From assembly GCA_036499445.1 (NCBI GenBank), contig DASYDU010000115.1, forward strand, positions 1 through 33,486: 33,486 nucleotides of DNA. The letters are read 5' to 3'. The stretch comes from DASYDU01 sp036499445. Lineage in GTDB: Bacteria; Planctomycetota; Planctomycetia; Pirellulales; Lacipirellulaceae. Positions 17,301 through 24,269 of the stretch are shown here, piece after piece. Under the pieces are notes generated by a model. That model was not told the DNA's origin, did no database searches, and saw only the letters and a list, made by a program, of their open reading frames with translations. Position 1 is the stretch's first letter; each line of letters begins with the position of its first letter. Both the position numbers and the translations under genes were made by a program.

Positions 17301-18395
17301 CATTCCGCCGCCGAATCCATACCGCGAGCTATTGCTGCTGACCGTGCTGGAGACGAGCGAAAAATTGCCAATGCCGGCAATACCGCCACCAGAATTCACC
17401 GCTGTGTTGCCGCTAATGTTGCTGTAGCTGACGGTAGCGCTGCTGCCGAAGGAAGAGCCTACGGAATAGATTCCGCCGCCGCGGAATTGGGCCAAATTAC
17501 CGCTGATCGTGCTGGAGTTGACATTCAAACTGCCGCGAGCATAAATCGCGCCGCCGCGGTATCGCGCCGAATTATTGGTGATCGCGCCGCCGAACACGGT
17601 CAATTGGCTGCCACTATAAACGCCGCCGCCGCTGCTGCCGGCGCTGTTGCCTGTGATCAAGCTATTGCCCAAGTACGTCGTGCTGCTGCCATAAGCGCAA
17701 AAGATGCCGCCGCCACGGCCGTATCTTGTCGAGTTGTAGCCCACCAGAACATTGTTGAGCGACAGACTGCCGTTGTAGTACCCGAGATTTTCGATGCCGC
17801 CGCCGTCGAAAAAGGTCGAATTGCCGCTGATCGTGCTGTCGCTTAGCGTCAGGTGCTCGGAATTCAAGATCGCGCCGCCACCGGAGAATGTGTCGCCGCC
17901 GGTCAGCGTCAGCCCCGAGATCGACACCGACGCGCCGGTCGCCGAGCTATAGTCATTAATATTAAAGATGCGGCTGCCATCGCCGATGGTCCCGCCCGGC
18001 GTCGGATCGTTGCCCCTGGCGTCGATCGTCAAGAAGCTCGCACCGGGGCCGCTGATCGCTAGACTTTTTCCGATGAGCAATTCACCGTTGGTCAGCGTCA
18101 TCGTTGCCGGGCCACCCGCGGTCAGCGACGGATCAAAATTGATCGTGTCGCCCGGTGCGGCGGCTGCGATCGCGTCGCGCAGCGAGATGCCGCCGACACC
18201 GATCCCGTTGTTTTCGTCCAAGAGCGTGTTGACCGTGATCGATAACAGCCGACGGTCTTCGAGCGGTTCGAGCCGTAGTGTGCGAAAGAACGATCCGGGC
18301 GACCTTTTGCCCCTACCAGAGCGGCGCCCAGCCAAGCCGACCCGACGAGATGTTTCGAGAGACCACCACCACTGACCACGCGTACGACGTGCCAT
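11385..18395 (-). CDS. Giant surface protein with three tandem beta-helix modules and dockerin-type pair
   Basis: A protein of 2336 aa. The N-terminus is basic with the planctomycete LEPR-xLL-like motif LEPLEDRRLLS at residues 42-52 and no ordinary signal peptide. Three modules follow, starting near residues 53, 856 and 1455. Each opens with a CSLREA-like segment (NTLLDEN or VDTLVDE, then SLREA), continues with many short repeats of the type STISGNSA followed by GGGIY, and ends with the choice-of-anchor-Q type segment (SPAIDAG, FDERG, RIDMGAVE). The repeats predict a right-handed parallel beta-helix. A dockerin-type pair (DFDHNGVVDSSDYTYW; DGNGNGIIDAGDLDMW) is at about 2142-2194, then an Ala/Ser-rich tail without PEP-CTERM. 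ATG 18395 has GGAAGGGG (complement of 18402-18409) six bases upstream. A role in adhesion or cell envelope is likely. Confidence 0.9.
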   Translation of the reverse strand: MARRTRGQWWWSLETSRRVGLAGRRSGRGKRSPGSFFRTLRLEPLEDRRLLSITVNTLLDENNGIGVGGISLRDAIAAAAPGDTINFDPSLTAGGPATMTLTNGELLIGKSLAISGPGASFLTIDARGNDPTPGGTIGDGSRIFNINDYSSATGASVSISGLTLTGGDTFSGGGAILNSEHLTLSDSTISGNSTFFDGGGIENLGYYNGSLSLNNVLVGYNSTRYGRGGGIFCAYGSSTTYLGNSLITGNSAGSSGGGVYSGSQLTVFGGAITNNSARYRGGAIYARGSLNVNSSTISGNLAQFRGGGIYSVGSSFGSSATVSYSNISGNTAVNSGGGIAGIGNFSLVSSTVSSNSSRYGFGGGMFMSNGTATITNSNISGNSAPGYGGGIYSGYGTLSVTSSTISGNSAGAGAGGIASYSYLQMVSSSVYGNSTPGQGAGISTLFHSASVTDSYIHGNIAGRDGGGMWSRGGFNLTVTGSTISGNAAGSAVYGVGSQNAATIAAAKGGATFGLGRAGFGSGHSSAISARSLSGSAAAVNSSSGGGIYSSNYQLSIANSTITDNSAGIGGGVASTNYLSVSGSAILGNSATQDGGGIAARVLTLTGSQISGNAAGSRGGGIYDRRYGSVFIDHSTISGNSATTGGGVWARPSSYFFTLTNSTISGNSATGTGGGMYLFGSGIAPFNISYSTIAFNSAGGFGGGVTAVGGALSLNNSILASNSAIFGLDVASLFGSTVAHYSLIGYGVGSGLLEAPLGAPDANGNLIGGLVNGFIDPLLLPLSDNSGLVLPMGRRVQSYALAVGSPAIDAGEPTAVAGVGNVPAFDERGRSPFLRVADGDGVGGARIDMGAVEQQTLHLVVDTLVDENDGDYSVGNFSLREALDLSNNNLGAIDTIEFSPALAGGTIVLTLGELPITDSVSITGLGANLLTVDASGNDPTPFFDNGDGSRVFDISSSATVLISGLTITGGDVSGPGGGILNSGNLTLTDSVVSGNAAPTFFFGGGGGGGIYSNFNSSLTVTGGAISNNSAGYRGGGICARYSVLNISGTLITGNSVIGDGGGIWCNSVNVTNSTISGNSATGGGGGIRSLGFGPIQVTGSTISYNSASSGGGIFGNYIDVSDSTVSGNSANQGFGGGIRSDNVTVTNSTIIFNASRYGGGGIYGSGITVTGSTISGNSTLGSGGGIFSRAYGLTIAQTEISNNSASGNGGGVYSHNSNLAITDSTISGNSTNGSGRSGGGIWFSTRYDELATISNSTIDGNSTDFAGGGIYAYGAGAGATAISHTTITGNSARFGGGIFVALGALQLDDSIVATNFASNPLSMGRDITGIVGFVLNAHYNLIGYGVGSGLAEASVGSPDANGNLVGGSVHGSIDPLLGPLADNGGTPLATGGHVLTRVLLGFSPAIDAGNPAEIAGAAGVPEFDERGAPFTRVADGDGDSIARIDIGAIEIRSLSFVVDTLVDEDDGDYSVGDFSLREAIDLANSSVGGMDKISFSPALAHGTIVLTQGELIISDAVKIVGLGSNLLTINASGNDPTPGLALGDGSGVFDVFGGAAVEISGLTISGGDTYYGGGIYNSGNLTLINSTVSGNAALFAGGGIYSNFSGTLNVKHSNVTNNTAKYSAGGGIFGININVTDSSIASNTTQYNNGGGIAGGYASSVTVTGSTISGNKASQNGGGIWSAGNLVVTSSSISNNTSNTSTGGGIWSSGPTVIANSSISNNSAQVNGGGIFGSNNLSVTGSTISNNLARGNGGGIQGYNNINVSGSTISGNTANGNGGGLYLRPSYFNASAAVSNSTISGNTASLRGGGMDVRAFNSAQFSVTGSTFSANIAGDSGGGLYGSAFFYSNGTIANSTFSANRSQGSSAFGGGLDLVAKYGSAMTVRATTISGNMSANLGGGLATLVDYNGRITVADSTISGNTASRFGGGGHFSTFSGTMTVTNSTVSGNTASADAAGLNLSTRTLGTVLIQDSTVVFNHLTVNGGPSVSAGIEAFTLGAAIRNSIVAQNTDRLNQFYDLGAPGSPSLLVVANSLIGFTRLGVLPETPVGVTDAHGNLVGGSIHGALDPLLGPLVNNGGPTLTHAPLAGSPAIDRGDPTAVAGSGAIPSFDQRGAPVSRVYDGDGVGGARLDMGAVEYQPIPAAFFGDFDHNGVVDSSDYTYWADRRGQIVAKWTGADGNGNGIIDAGDLDMWKLHFGITVPSPGGGAGAAAAKLASVSTATVVAPRTVSSSPAVSSAASSNALRGAMLASPASSQLAHGTVDVVSLARSAALDFDRHDAALLALLNASAGQGLKPADDGLYAPSDVGSGSAESSDCADAVFELVGSGAGVGRSWSAN
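13002..17840 (-). repeat. Recurrent DNA repeat coding the beta-helix turns
   Basis: Within the giant gene the plus-strand string CCGCTGATCGTGCTG and one-base variants recur at least ten times (for example near 13002, 13091, 13391, 14712, 15171, 16408, 16943, 17174, 17500 and 17821). They encode STISGN on the minus strand. Spacing is irregular, set by the length of each helix turn. This is coding repetition, not a CRISPR or intergenic repeat, and may promote recombination between modules. Confidence 0.75.
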
Positions 18396-18436
18396 TCATT
18401 GCCCCTTCCGCGTTTTGGACCATCGACCCGTCGGTG

Positions 18437-18465
18437 ATACTAAGTGAATTCCGCCCGGACTTCAA
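18437..18465 (-). promoter_or_regulatory. Candidate promoter of the giant beta-helix gene
   Basis: Reading the minus strand, TTGAAG (complement of 18460-18465) and TAGTAT (complement of 18437-18442) are separated by exactly 17 bases. Each matches the sigma-70 consensus at four of six positions. The start of transcription would be near 18430, giving a leader of about 35 bases that includes the ribosome site. Confidence 0.45.
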
Positions 18466-18492
18466 GAAAAAACTGAGTTAAGTTCAACAAAC

Positions 18493-18855
18493 TCACACAT
18501 ATTTCACGCTGGCTTGATCTTTCGAGCAGACTACGCTATGGACGGTCGAACTCACGTCTTGACCGGCCACCGTCCTTCGATCTTCTTCTTTCCATGCGAA
18601 ATTGGCGCGAATACTGTCCCATTTTAGTTGGGAATTATTTCTTGGCGCTGCCCAATCTTCCCACTTTGGTATCTGGTTTGGCTCGATGTCGCAGATCGGG
18701 ACGGACTCCATGGATTGATGTATCAAGATCGTTCCCCAAGTCCTGCCCTGGCAGTACGCATCCAGCGGGCCACCAACCGACTTGGCAATCGTATCGCCTG
18801 GAATCATAATCAAATTGCAGGGAATTCTGGCCCCGGTTGCCGCTCGAATCAGCAT
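18493..18855 (-). CDS. Hypothetical protein, unrecognised, possibly not real
   Basis: A 120-residue open frame in the gap between the divergent giant gene and the GspE gene. Its composition is balanced, with Trp, Cys, Asn and Lys at normal levels (SVGGPLDAYCQGRTWGTIL; PKWEDWAAP), unlike the Arg-rich shadow frames elsewhere in this window. Codon use is less GC-rich at third positions than in neighbouring genes. No family was recognised, no signal peptide or membrane helix is clear, and no good ribosome site precedes ATG 18855. It may be a small orphan gene or the decayed remains of one. The giant gene's promoter candidate lies just past its stop. Confidence 0.35.
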   Translation of the reverse strand: MLIRAATGARIPCNLIMIPGDTIAKSVGGPLDAYCQGRTWGTILIHQSMESVPICDIEPNQIPKWEDWAAPRNNSQLKWDSIRANFAWKEEDRRTVAGQDVSSTVHSVVCSKDQASVKYV

Positions 18856-18924
18856 CTTTTTGCCGCCGAGCGCTCTTGTCGCAATTGCCCGAGACCGGCA
18901 TCGGTCGGCGGAGAATCAGGCGTC

Positions 18925-20430
18925 ATGCTCGACCAATGGTATTTCGAGATCGGAGACGGACACACTTACGGCCCCTACTCCATGGAAAAGTTGCAGAAGT
19001 GGGCCACCGCCGGCAATCTGATGCCGACTCACCGAGTGCGCAACGCCGAATCGTCCGAGTGGATCATCGCCGCCTACGTGCCCGGCCTGGAGCAAACGAT
19101 GGCCGCCACCGCGCCGGCGACTCCCTCGACGTCCGCCGCGCCGGGTGGAAAATCGGTCGGCTCATTGGTTCGCGGAATCGGACGTAAAAAAAAGAAGGGT
19201 GCTGCCGGCGCGAAGTTCGCCACTGGCCAAGCCGCCGACGGAAAGCAACCCGCGGTTTCCGCCGAGCCGCCCGATATCGTCGCCCTCTGCGACGAGATCA
19301 TGGAAACCGCTTTCAGCCGAGGCGCCTCCGACATCCACATCGATCCGGAAGAGAACATCGTTCTGGTTCAACTGCGAGTCGACGGCGAGCTGGAACCGTT
19401 CCGAAAACTGCCCAAGGCGATTCATCCGCCACTGATCGGCCGTTTCAAGGTCCTTTCCAAGATGGATATTGCCGAGCGCCGCATGGCCCAGGACGGCCGC
19501 TTCGCCCATCCGCTCGGACCCGACAAACGCAAAATCCACTTTCGCTCCGCCGTCTTGCCGACGACGCACGGCGAACGAATCACGCTCCGCCTCTTGGCTG
19601 TCGACACGGAACAGCTCACGCTCAACAAGCTCGGCATGTCCGAATCGGCCCTCCGCATTTTTGCCGAGCAAGCGGCGCAAAAGCAGGGCATGATTCTCCT
19701 TTCCGGCCCGACTGGCAGCGGCAAGTCGACCACGCTCTACGCCGCGCTACGGCACCGGCTCGCCCACCACCCCGGCCGCTTCATCACCGTCGAAGATCCG
19801 GTCGAGTACGACGTCGTCGGCGTTGCGCAGTGCGAGGTCGACTCCGGCGACAAGCTCCGCTTCGACACCGTGCTGCGAAACATTCTCCGTAGCGACCCCG
19901 ACGTGATCATGATCGGCGAGATTCGCGACGCCGAATCGGGTGACATCGCGGTCAAGGCCGCCCTCACCGGGCACCTCGTATTTAGCTCGATCCATACCAA
20001 CTCCGCCGCGAGCGTGATCACGCGATTCATCGATATGGGGCTACAACCCTATCAAGTGGCCGCCACCTTGCGTCTCTGCATCGCTCAGCGGCTCGTCCGC
20101 CGCTTATGCCCGTCCTGCCGACGGCCGCGCCCGCTGACCGCCGCCGAGGCTGCCGTCGTTGGCCGTCCACAATCGGCCGGTGTTACAATCTATGAACCCG
20201 GTGCCTGTGAGCGCTGCAACGAACGCGGCTACCGCGGTCGCGCCGGCATCTTCGAGTTGCTGCCGGTCGACGAAGACCTCTCGCGCCTGATCGTCGAAGG
20301 CTGCGACGAAGCCGCTCTCTCACGCCGGGCTCGCGAGAAGAAAATTCCTAGCTTGCGCGAAGACGCCACGGCCAAACTCCTCGCCGGCGTCACCAGCCTT
20401 GAAGAACTGATGTCGGTCGCTGTGTGGTAA
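18925..20430 (+). CDS. GspE/PilB-type secretion ATPase with N-terminal GYF_2-like domain
   Basis: The cytoplasmic motor ATPase (501 aa) of a type II secretion or type IV pilus-like machine. Residues 1-55 (WYFEIGDGHTYGPYSMEKL, then SSEWIIAAYVPG) match the GYF_2/DUF4339 domain, which replaces the usual GspE N-terminal domain. A Lys/Ala-rich linker follows to about residue 112. The core has Walker A GPTGSGKST (261-269), an Asp box (TVEDPVEY, 288-295), Walker B DVIMIGEIRDAES (326-338), a His box GHLVFSSIHTN (349-359) and a four-cysteine zinc motif (Cys395, 398, 428, 431). ATG 18925 is chosen because the GYF domain begins there; the frame is open back to 18628 but those 99 residues carry nothing recognisable. 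The 3' end faces the kinase gene with 13 bases between. Confidence 0.9.
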   Translation: MLDQWYFEIGDGHTYGPYSMEKLQKWATAGNLMPTHRVRNAESSEWIIAAYVPGLEQTMAATAPATPSTSAAPGGKSVGSLVRGIGRKKKKGAAGAKFATGQAADGKQPAVSAEPPDIVALCDEIMETAFSRGASDIHIDPEENIVLVQLRVDGELEPFRKLPKAIHPPLIGRFKVLSKMDIAERRMAQDGRFAHPLGPDKRKIHFRSAVLPTTHGERITLRLLAVDTEQLTLNKLGMSESALRIFAEQAAQKQGMILLSGPTGSGKSTTLYAALRHRLAHHPGRFITVEDPVEYDVVGVAQCEVDSGDKLRFDTVLRNILRSDPDVIMIGEIRDAESGDIAVKAALTGHLVFSSIHTNSAASVITRFIDMGLQPYQVAATLRLCIAQRLVRRLCPSCRRPRPLTAAEAAVVGRPQSAGVTIYEPGACERCNERGYRGRAGIFELLPVDEDLSRLIVEGCDEAALSRRAREKKIPSLREDATAKLLAGVTSLEELMSVAVW

Positions 20431-20443
20431 GAACTTTTTTGCG

Positions 20444-22555
20444 CTAGCTCACCATGAGATGCAATAAATACCCTACCGCGGGCGCCCCAAACGCCAATCC
20501 CGCGATCATCGCCGGCCAGCGGTTCAGCCATCTTTCTAGCGGCCGTCGCCCATTCTGAAAATCGGCCAACTGCTTCGCGACTTTGTTCCACTGGCCGACC
20601 AAATCGTCATATTGCGCCAGGTTTCGCGCCAGCTCCGCCTTGCGGATGTCGACCAGCACGTCCAACCGATCGGCGCCCGTCAGAATTTTGCGCGCCATCG
20701 ACACCTTGAATCGTTTCGCCGCGGCGTCGCCGTCGACCCGCATTTGGGCCAGCGTCTGCGAATGCTCGGTGTCAAATACAAAACTGCGCTCGACCCCCGT
20801 CCGCCACTGCAACAGCTCCATCGTCATTTCCGAATCGATGCTGGGAATGCCGTACAGCTTAAGCTGCTCGATGTCGGAGGCCGACTCGACGCCGAACGAC
20901 TCCAGCAGCGTGACGTGGGAAGTCGTCATGCCGGGAATCTGCGTATAGCTGTCGCGAACAAGAAATCCGCGCAGGAAGTCCGATTTTTGCAAATCGCCGC
21001 GCTGCAAGATCGCTCTACGGAGTTGATCGCCTTCGGCGCGATAACCCTTCAGGTCGTCGTCGAGCTCCTCTTTCGACCGGCGAAACGCCAGCTCCCGCTG
21101 CTGATGCCCCGCGGCGATCGATTGTGCCCGCCGCGCCAGGCCGTCTTGGGCGTTCGCCAGCCATTTCAAGTAATTCACCACCGACTTCCGCCGCCCGCGG
21201 CATGGCTGGCTAAACAACATGTAGCCCGCGCCCGCGACGGCAGCGGCCGCTCCGGCAATCAACACGCCGACGTACGGCGTAAAGGCACCAATCAGGCACG
21301 TCGCGCAGCCGGCTACCAGCACCGCGGCCGCCGTGTCCGGCGCCGTCCATTTCGGCCGTGCCTTCATCCGTTTCAAGGGCGCTAACCTCGGCAGCGCAAT
21401 CCGCGTCGGCGATAGCGCGGGAAATTGTGGCTCGCGCATGAGCGCAACTTTGTCGTGCAGCCGCGCCAGCCGATTCTCCGAAATCGCGCTCGTGGCTCCG
21501 GACGCCCCAAAAAACGGCGGCCCACCGGCGTCTTCAATCCGGCACCAAGGACATTTGCTCAAATGATTCGAGTAGATATGGAGCGGATCAACGCTGCAGG
21601 TTGCGCGCCGCTTCAGCAGCAATTCAAGCTGCTCGATCCAGGCCATCGGATCGGGCCGGGCTCTGGCCGACGAATCGCCCCAGCGGAAAGCCGCCTCAAA
21701 TAGCTCTCCCAATCCCGGCGGCAAATCCTCCAACAGCAGCGACGCCGGCGGCGGATCGACGAGCGTCGCCTCGCGGTTCTTCGAAAACGCAAACCGCCGC
21801 TCGGCGATCGCCTTTTCGATCGACATGTCCCCCTGCCCGCGAAACCGTCCCGCAAAAGGGTGCCGTCCGACAAACAGCAAGTGAAACATCAACACCGCCA
21901 TCCCGAATCGGTCGTGATTGGCCGTCCGTTCCACCTCGCGAAGTCTTTGCGACTGCAGCTCCGGCGGCGTGAAATGGGGCGTGCCGACCGGGCAATTGAA
22001 TTTCCTCCCGTTTTGCGAAACCTGGAACGAGTCGCAGTCGATCATCCGCACACACATCTGGTTGTCGACCAGGAGATTGCCTTGATTCACGTCCCCCACG
22101 ACGATGCCCGACGAATGCATCGTTTGAAAAGCGGCGGCCGTGTTCCGCGCCGCTAGCACGAGATGATGCCAGCCAACGTCCGGAAAATGCCGCCGCCGAT
22201 TCGTCGTGCCATACAGCTCGTGCAGCGGGCGCGCGCTCATCAGCTTCGTCATCAACAGGCCGCACGGCTTGCGCTTGATCGGATCGAACAGCATCGATCG
22301 CGGCCAAGCCGAAATTGCTTCGAGCGGGCCCGACCAACAGCACGCCAGCGCCTGCAGCTTCGCGACCTGCTCGTCGGAAAGCGGCGTTTTGTGATAGACC
22401 TTCGCCACTAGCGCAGGATCGTTCTCGACCTCGTACACGCTTCCTTCGCCGCCGCGCCCCAGTTGTTTCCCCAGCGGGACCGGGTTGCTGATGGCGTCAG
22501 ACAGCGTGATCGATGTCGTTGCGTCGCGATGCAAGGATGAGGGTTTTGTCGTCAT
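20444..22555 (-). CDS. Membrane-anchored protein kinase with helix-hairpin-helix region (YegI-like)
   Basis: A Ser/Thr protein kinase-like protein of 703 aa. The kinase part has a Gly loop GRGGEGSV (33-40), Lys52, catalytic loop GDVNQGN (Asp155; the usual HRD is replaced by VGD), metal-binding DCD (173-175, for DFG) and PPE (197-199). After it come a CPWC motif, two close hydrophobic helices around residues 410-450, a charged coiled-coil-like stretch, a helix-hairpin-helix-like segment (IPGMTTSHVTLLESFGVESASDI) and a C-terminal hydrophobic helix. This architecture matches E. coli YegI and the kinases of TerY-P triads. ATG 22555 overlaps the phosphatase gene by 59 bases, so the proteins are probably translationally coupled. 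The substrate is unknown. Confidence 0.82.
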   Translation of the reverse strand: MTTKPSSLHRDATTSITLSDAISNPVPLGKQLGRGGEGSVYEVENDPALVAKVYHKTPLSDEQVAKLQALACCWSGPLEAISAWPRSMLFDPIKRKPCGLLMTKLMSARPLHELYGTTNRRRHFPDVGWHHLVLAARNTAAAFQTMHSSGIVVGDVNQGNLLVDNQMCVRMIDCDSFQVSQNGRKFNCPVGTPHFTPPELQSQRLREVERTANHDRFGMAVLMFHLLFVGRHPFAGRFRGQGDMSIEKAIAERRFAFSKNREATLVDPPPASLLLEDLPPGLGELFEAAFRWGDSSARARPDPMAWIEQLELLLKRRATCSVDPLHIYSNHLSKCPWCRIEDAGGPPFFGASGATSAISENRLARLHDKVALMREPQFPALSPTRIALPRLAPLKRMKARPKWTAPDTAAAVLVAGCATCLIGAFTPYVGVLIAGAAAAVAGAGYMLFSQPCRGRRKSVVNYLKWLANAQDGLARRAQSIAAGHQQRELAFRRSKEELDDDLKGYRAEGDQLRRAILQRGDLQKSDFLRGFLVRDSYTQIPGMTTSHVTLLESFGVESASDIEQLKLYGIPSIDSEMTMELLQWRTGVERSFVFDTEHSQTLAQMRVDGDAAAKRFKVSMARKILTGADRLDVLVDIRKAELARNLAQYDDLVGQWNKVAKQLADFQNGRRPLERWLNRWPAMIAGLAFGAPAVGYLLHLMVS

Positions 22556-23270
22556 CAGACCTGGATTGAACCGAGTCGGTTCCCAAAAACCGACGCAGTT
22601 GCTCGCTCAGGATGTCGAGGTCTTCGGCTGCCCGGACCGTACGGAAAAGTGGATCGAAAAAGGGCGTATGGGGCGTCTGGCTATCGAACCGCAATGCCAG
22701 CCGCTCCAAACCATCGCTGAACAGGGCCACGTCCGACATACTGCCGGCCGTCGCTAAAAAATCCAATCGCTGCCGGTATTCATCGGAAGTCAGGAAGTTG
22801 GTGGTGTTGGCATACTCGCCCGATTGCGGCCAAAATACCACGCCATAAACTCCGCGACTCCCCAACACAATTGCCCCGTCGCCGATCTGAAAAAAAAACG
22901 CACGTCGCGCGCCTACGATCGCCACCACCAGAGTCGTCGCCAACTCCCGCAAGTTGCAATCCCGCCCAATCGCCTCGTCCCGAATCCGCGCGCGAGCGTC
23001 GTCGCACCAGCGAATCACCTCTTCCAATTGCAGCTCGTCAAATTGCTGCTTCGACTCAAAAAACGCCGCCGCGTTTTCGAGCACCGCGGCACATGCCATC
23101 GCCGAGCCGACGTCGCTATACTTCGCGCTGCCCGCCCCGTCGGCCACGCAAGCAACCAGCGTCTCGTTGCCATCAGCACCAAATACGCGCAGCGAATGAT
23201 TATCCTGGCACGGGCTTCCGTCCGCGGAATGACTAGGCCCTTGCAGACTTTGGGCAATGGGACGCCACAC
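22497..23270 (-). CDS. PP2C-type Ser/Thr phosphatase (YegK-like)
   Basis: A metal-dependent protein phosphatase of 257 aa that would oppose the kinase encoded next to it. PP2C motifs: CQDN (21-24), VADGAGSAKYSDVGS (42-56, metal-binding Asp and Gly), ELATTLVVAIV, IGDGAIV, FSDGLERL and a final DDDKTLIL. It lacks membrane helices and is probably cytoplasmic. GTG 23270 is the start, with AGGA in the reverse strand about six to eight bases upstream and nine bases after the stop of the vWA gene. The gene order vWA, phosphatase, kinase and the overlaps indicate one operon. It matches the conserved triad described by Anantharaman, Iyer and Aravind for Ter-linked systems, although no TerD-family gene is seen here. 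Confidence 0.88.
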   Translation of the reverse strand: MWRPIAQSLQGPSHSADGSPCQDNHSLRVFGADGNETLVACVADGAGSAKYSDVGSAMACAAVLENAAAFFESKQQFDELQLEEVIRWCDDARARIRDEAIGRDCNLRELATTLVVAIVGARRAFFFQIGDGAIVLGSRGVYGVVFWPQSGEYANTTNFLTSDEYRQRLDFLATAGSMSDVALFSDGLERLALRFDSQTPHTPFFDPLFRTVRAAEDLDILSEQLRRFLGTDSVQSRSDDDKTLILASRRNDIDHAV

Positions 23271-23279
23271 GGCCGCTTC

Positions 23280-23978
23280 CTACACTTGGGCCCAGCCCCG
23301 TGGTCCGGACGTCGGATCCTCCAGCGGCACTTCATCGCCGGGCGAGGATCGGGACACAGCCTGCTGCGAGTTGGACAACCAACTGAAAAGTTCACAAAAC
23401 TTCATACCCTGGAGCCAGAGCGGCTTCCGCACGCAAATCTCTTCGAGCACCGCCAGGTTTGCCCCCTCGACCCCCACCGCAAAAAAACTGAACGACTTCT
23501 GCTTCTCGCCCGCGTGGACCCGCGAGACGACCGGCTTCCAGTGGTCGTTTGGCTCGCCGTCGGTGATCAGAAACGCCCAAGGACGATAATACGCGATGCC
23601 GTGCTCGCGGTAGCTTCGCTTCCGTTCGTCGATCATGTCGAGCGCCGTCGAGATCGCCTCGCCCATCGGCGTGCCGCCAATCGGCTGCAGCGTCGGCGGG
23701 TGAAAGTCGGGAGCCGTCGTGAACTCGACCAGCCGGTTCACTCGGCCGCCAAAAGTGACGATGGCCACCTCGACCCGCTTCGCCGCCAGCGGATCGGCCA
23801 GCAGTTCCTGCTGGTACAGCTTCAATCCCCTGTTGAGCTCATCGATCCGCGGACCCTGCATCGACGTCGACGTGTCGACAATCAATACGCAAGGCACGCG
23901 TGGCTCCGGGTTTTCCGCGAATTCGACGGCGCTGAACGCGCTGTCGGCGGAAACCTGGTTCATTGGTTCGTTGGGCAT
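23280..23978 (-). CDS. vWA domain protein of TerY/YegL type
   Basis: A von Willebrand factor A domain protein of 232 aa, first gene of the kinase-phosphatase triad. The MIDAS metal site is complete: DTSTS (Asp35, Ser37, Ser39), the Thr in GGTPMGEA and the Asp in LITDGEPND. The lead-in EFAENPEPRVPCVLIVDTSTSM is characteristic of the TerY/YegL family. The protein probably binds a partner through a divalent metal ion. ATG 23978 is preferred because the family begins about 20 residues before the first strand; ATG 24053 in the same frame would add 25 residues. The C-terminal 25 residues are polar and probably flexible. Confidence 0.88.
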   Translation of the reverse strand: MPNEPMNQVSADSAFSAVEFAENPEPRVPCVLIVDTSTSMQGPRIDELNRGLKLYQQELLADPLAAKRVEVAIVTFGGRVNRLVEFTTAPDFHPPTLQPIGGTPMGEAISTALDMIDERKRSYREHGIAYYRPWAFLITDGEPNDHWKPVVSRVHAGEKQKSFSFFAVGVEGANLAVLEEICVRKPLWLQGMKFCELFSWLSNSQQAVSRSSPGDEVPLEDPTSGPRGWAQV

Positions 23979-24097
23979 AATACGGGAAATCCTGGAATAA
24001 TGCCGGTGCCTAAAAAGCCACGCTTCTCCGTTCCAAGATTTCGCCTCTCGCATACCCTCGACGGGCTGTGCCGTCCGGATGGGGGTGCCCCAGTTCC

Positions 24098-24126
24098 GTT
24101 GTACCAGCGCTCGCGCGTCGATGCAA
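24098..24126 (-). promoter_or_regulatory. Weak promoter candidate for the vWA-PP2C-kinase operon
   Basis: On the minus strand, TTGCAT (complement of 24121-24126) and TACAAC (complement of 24098-24103) are 17 bases apart, with a TG two bases before the -10 (extended -10). The -35 is poor. Transcription would start near 24091, leaving a leader of about 110 bases before ATG 23978. Confidence 0.3.
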
Positions 24127-24183
24127 TTGTCGACCGAAAGCGACCATGCCAGCTCGAAGAGTTGCCCCCGTTTCGCGCCGTTT

Positions 24184-24213
24184 TTGACAACAGCCCGCGG
24201 GAATCCTTACAAT
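24184..24213 (+). promoter_or_regulatory. Strong sigma-70-type promoter upstream of the sigma gene
   Basis: TTGACA (24184-24189) and TACAAT (24208-24213, five of six matches) are separated by 18 bases. Transcription should begin near 24220, about 120 bases before the sigma factor start. A terminator-like hairpin lies within that leader. Confidence 0.6.
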
Positions 24214-24236
24214 CCAGATTGGGAATCCACGGAAGT

Positions 24237-24269
24237 GCGGCGGGCTCCGGCCGAGCGCCGCCTTTTTTT
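24237..24269 (+). terminator. Terminator-like hairpin in the sigma gene leader (attenuator or end of a short RNA)
   Basis: GCGGCG (24237-24242) pairs with CGCCGC (24256-24261), with an inner CTC/GAG pairing, followed by seven T (24263-24269). This is the shape of an intrinsic terminator. It stands between the promoter at 24184-24213 and the sigma gene, with no plus-strand gene before it. It could therefore attenuate sigma expression or end a small RNA of about 50 bases. Confidence 0.6.

Noticed and set aside
13002..17840. Regularly recurring short repeat resembling a CRISPR array
   Set aside because: The repeats stay in one reading frame, have unequal spacing and encode beta-helix turns.
18628..18924. 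99-residue N-terminal extension of the GspE-type protein
   Set aside because: The GYF domain starts at ATG 18925 with purine-rich sequence before it; the extension has no recognisable domain and overlaps another possible frame.
20431..20443. T-run after the GspE gene as a terminator
   Set aside because: There is a run of six T at about 20435-20440, but no stem can be formed just before it.
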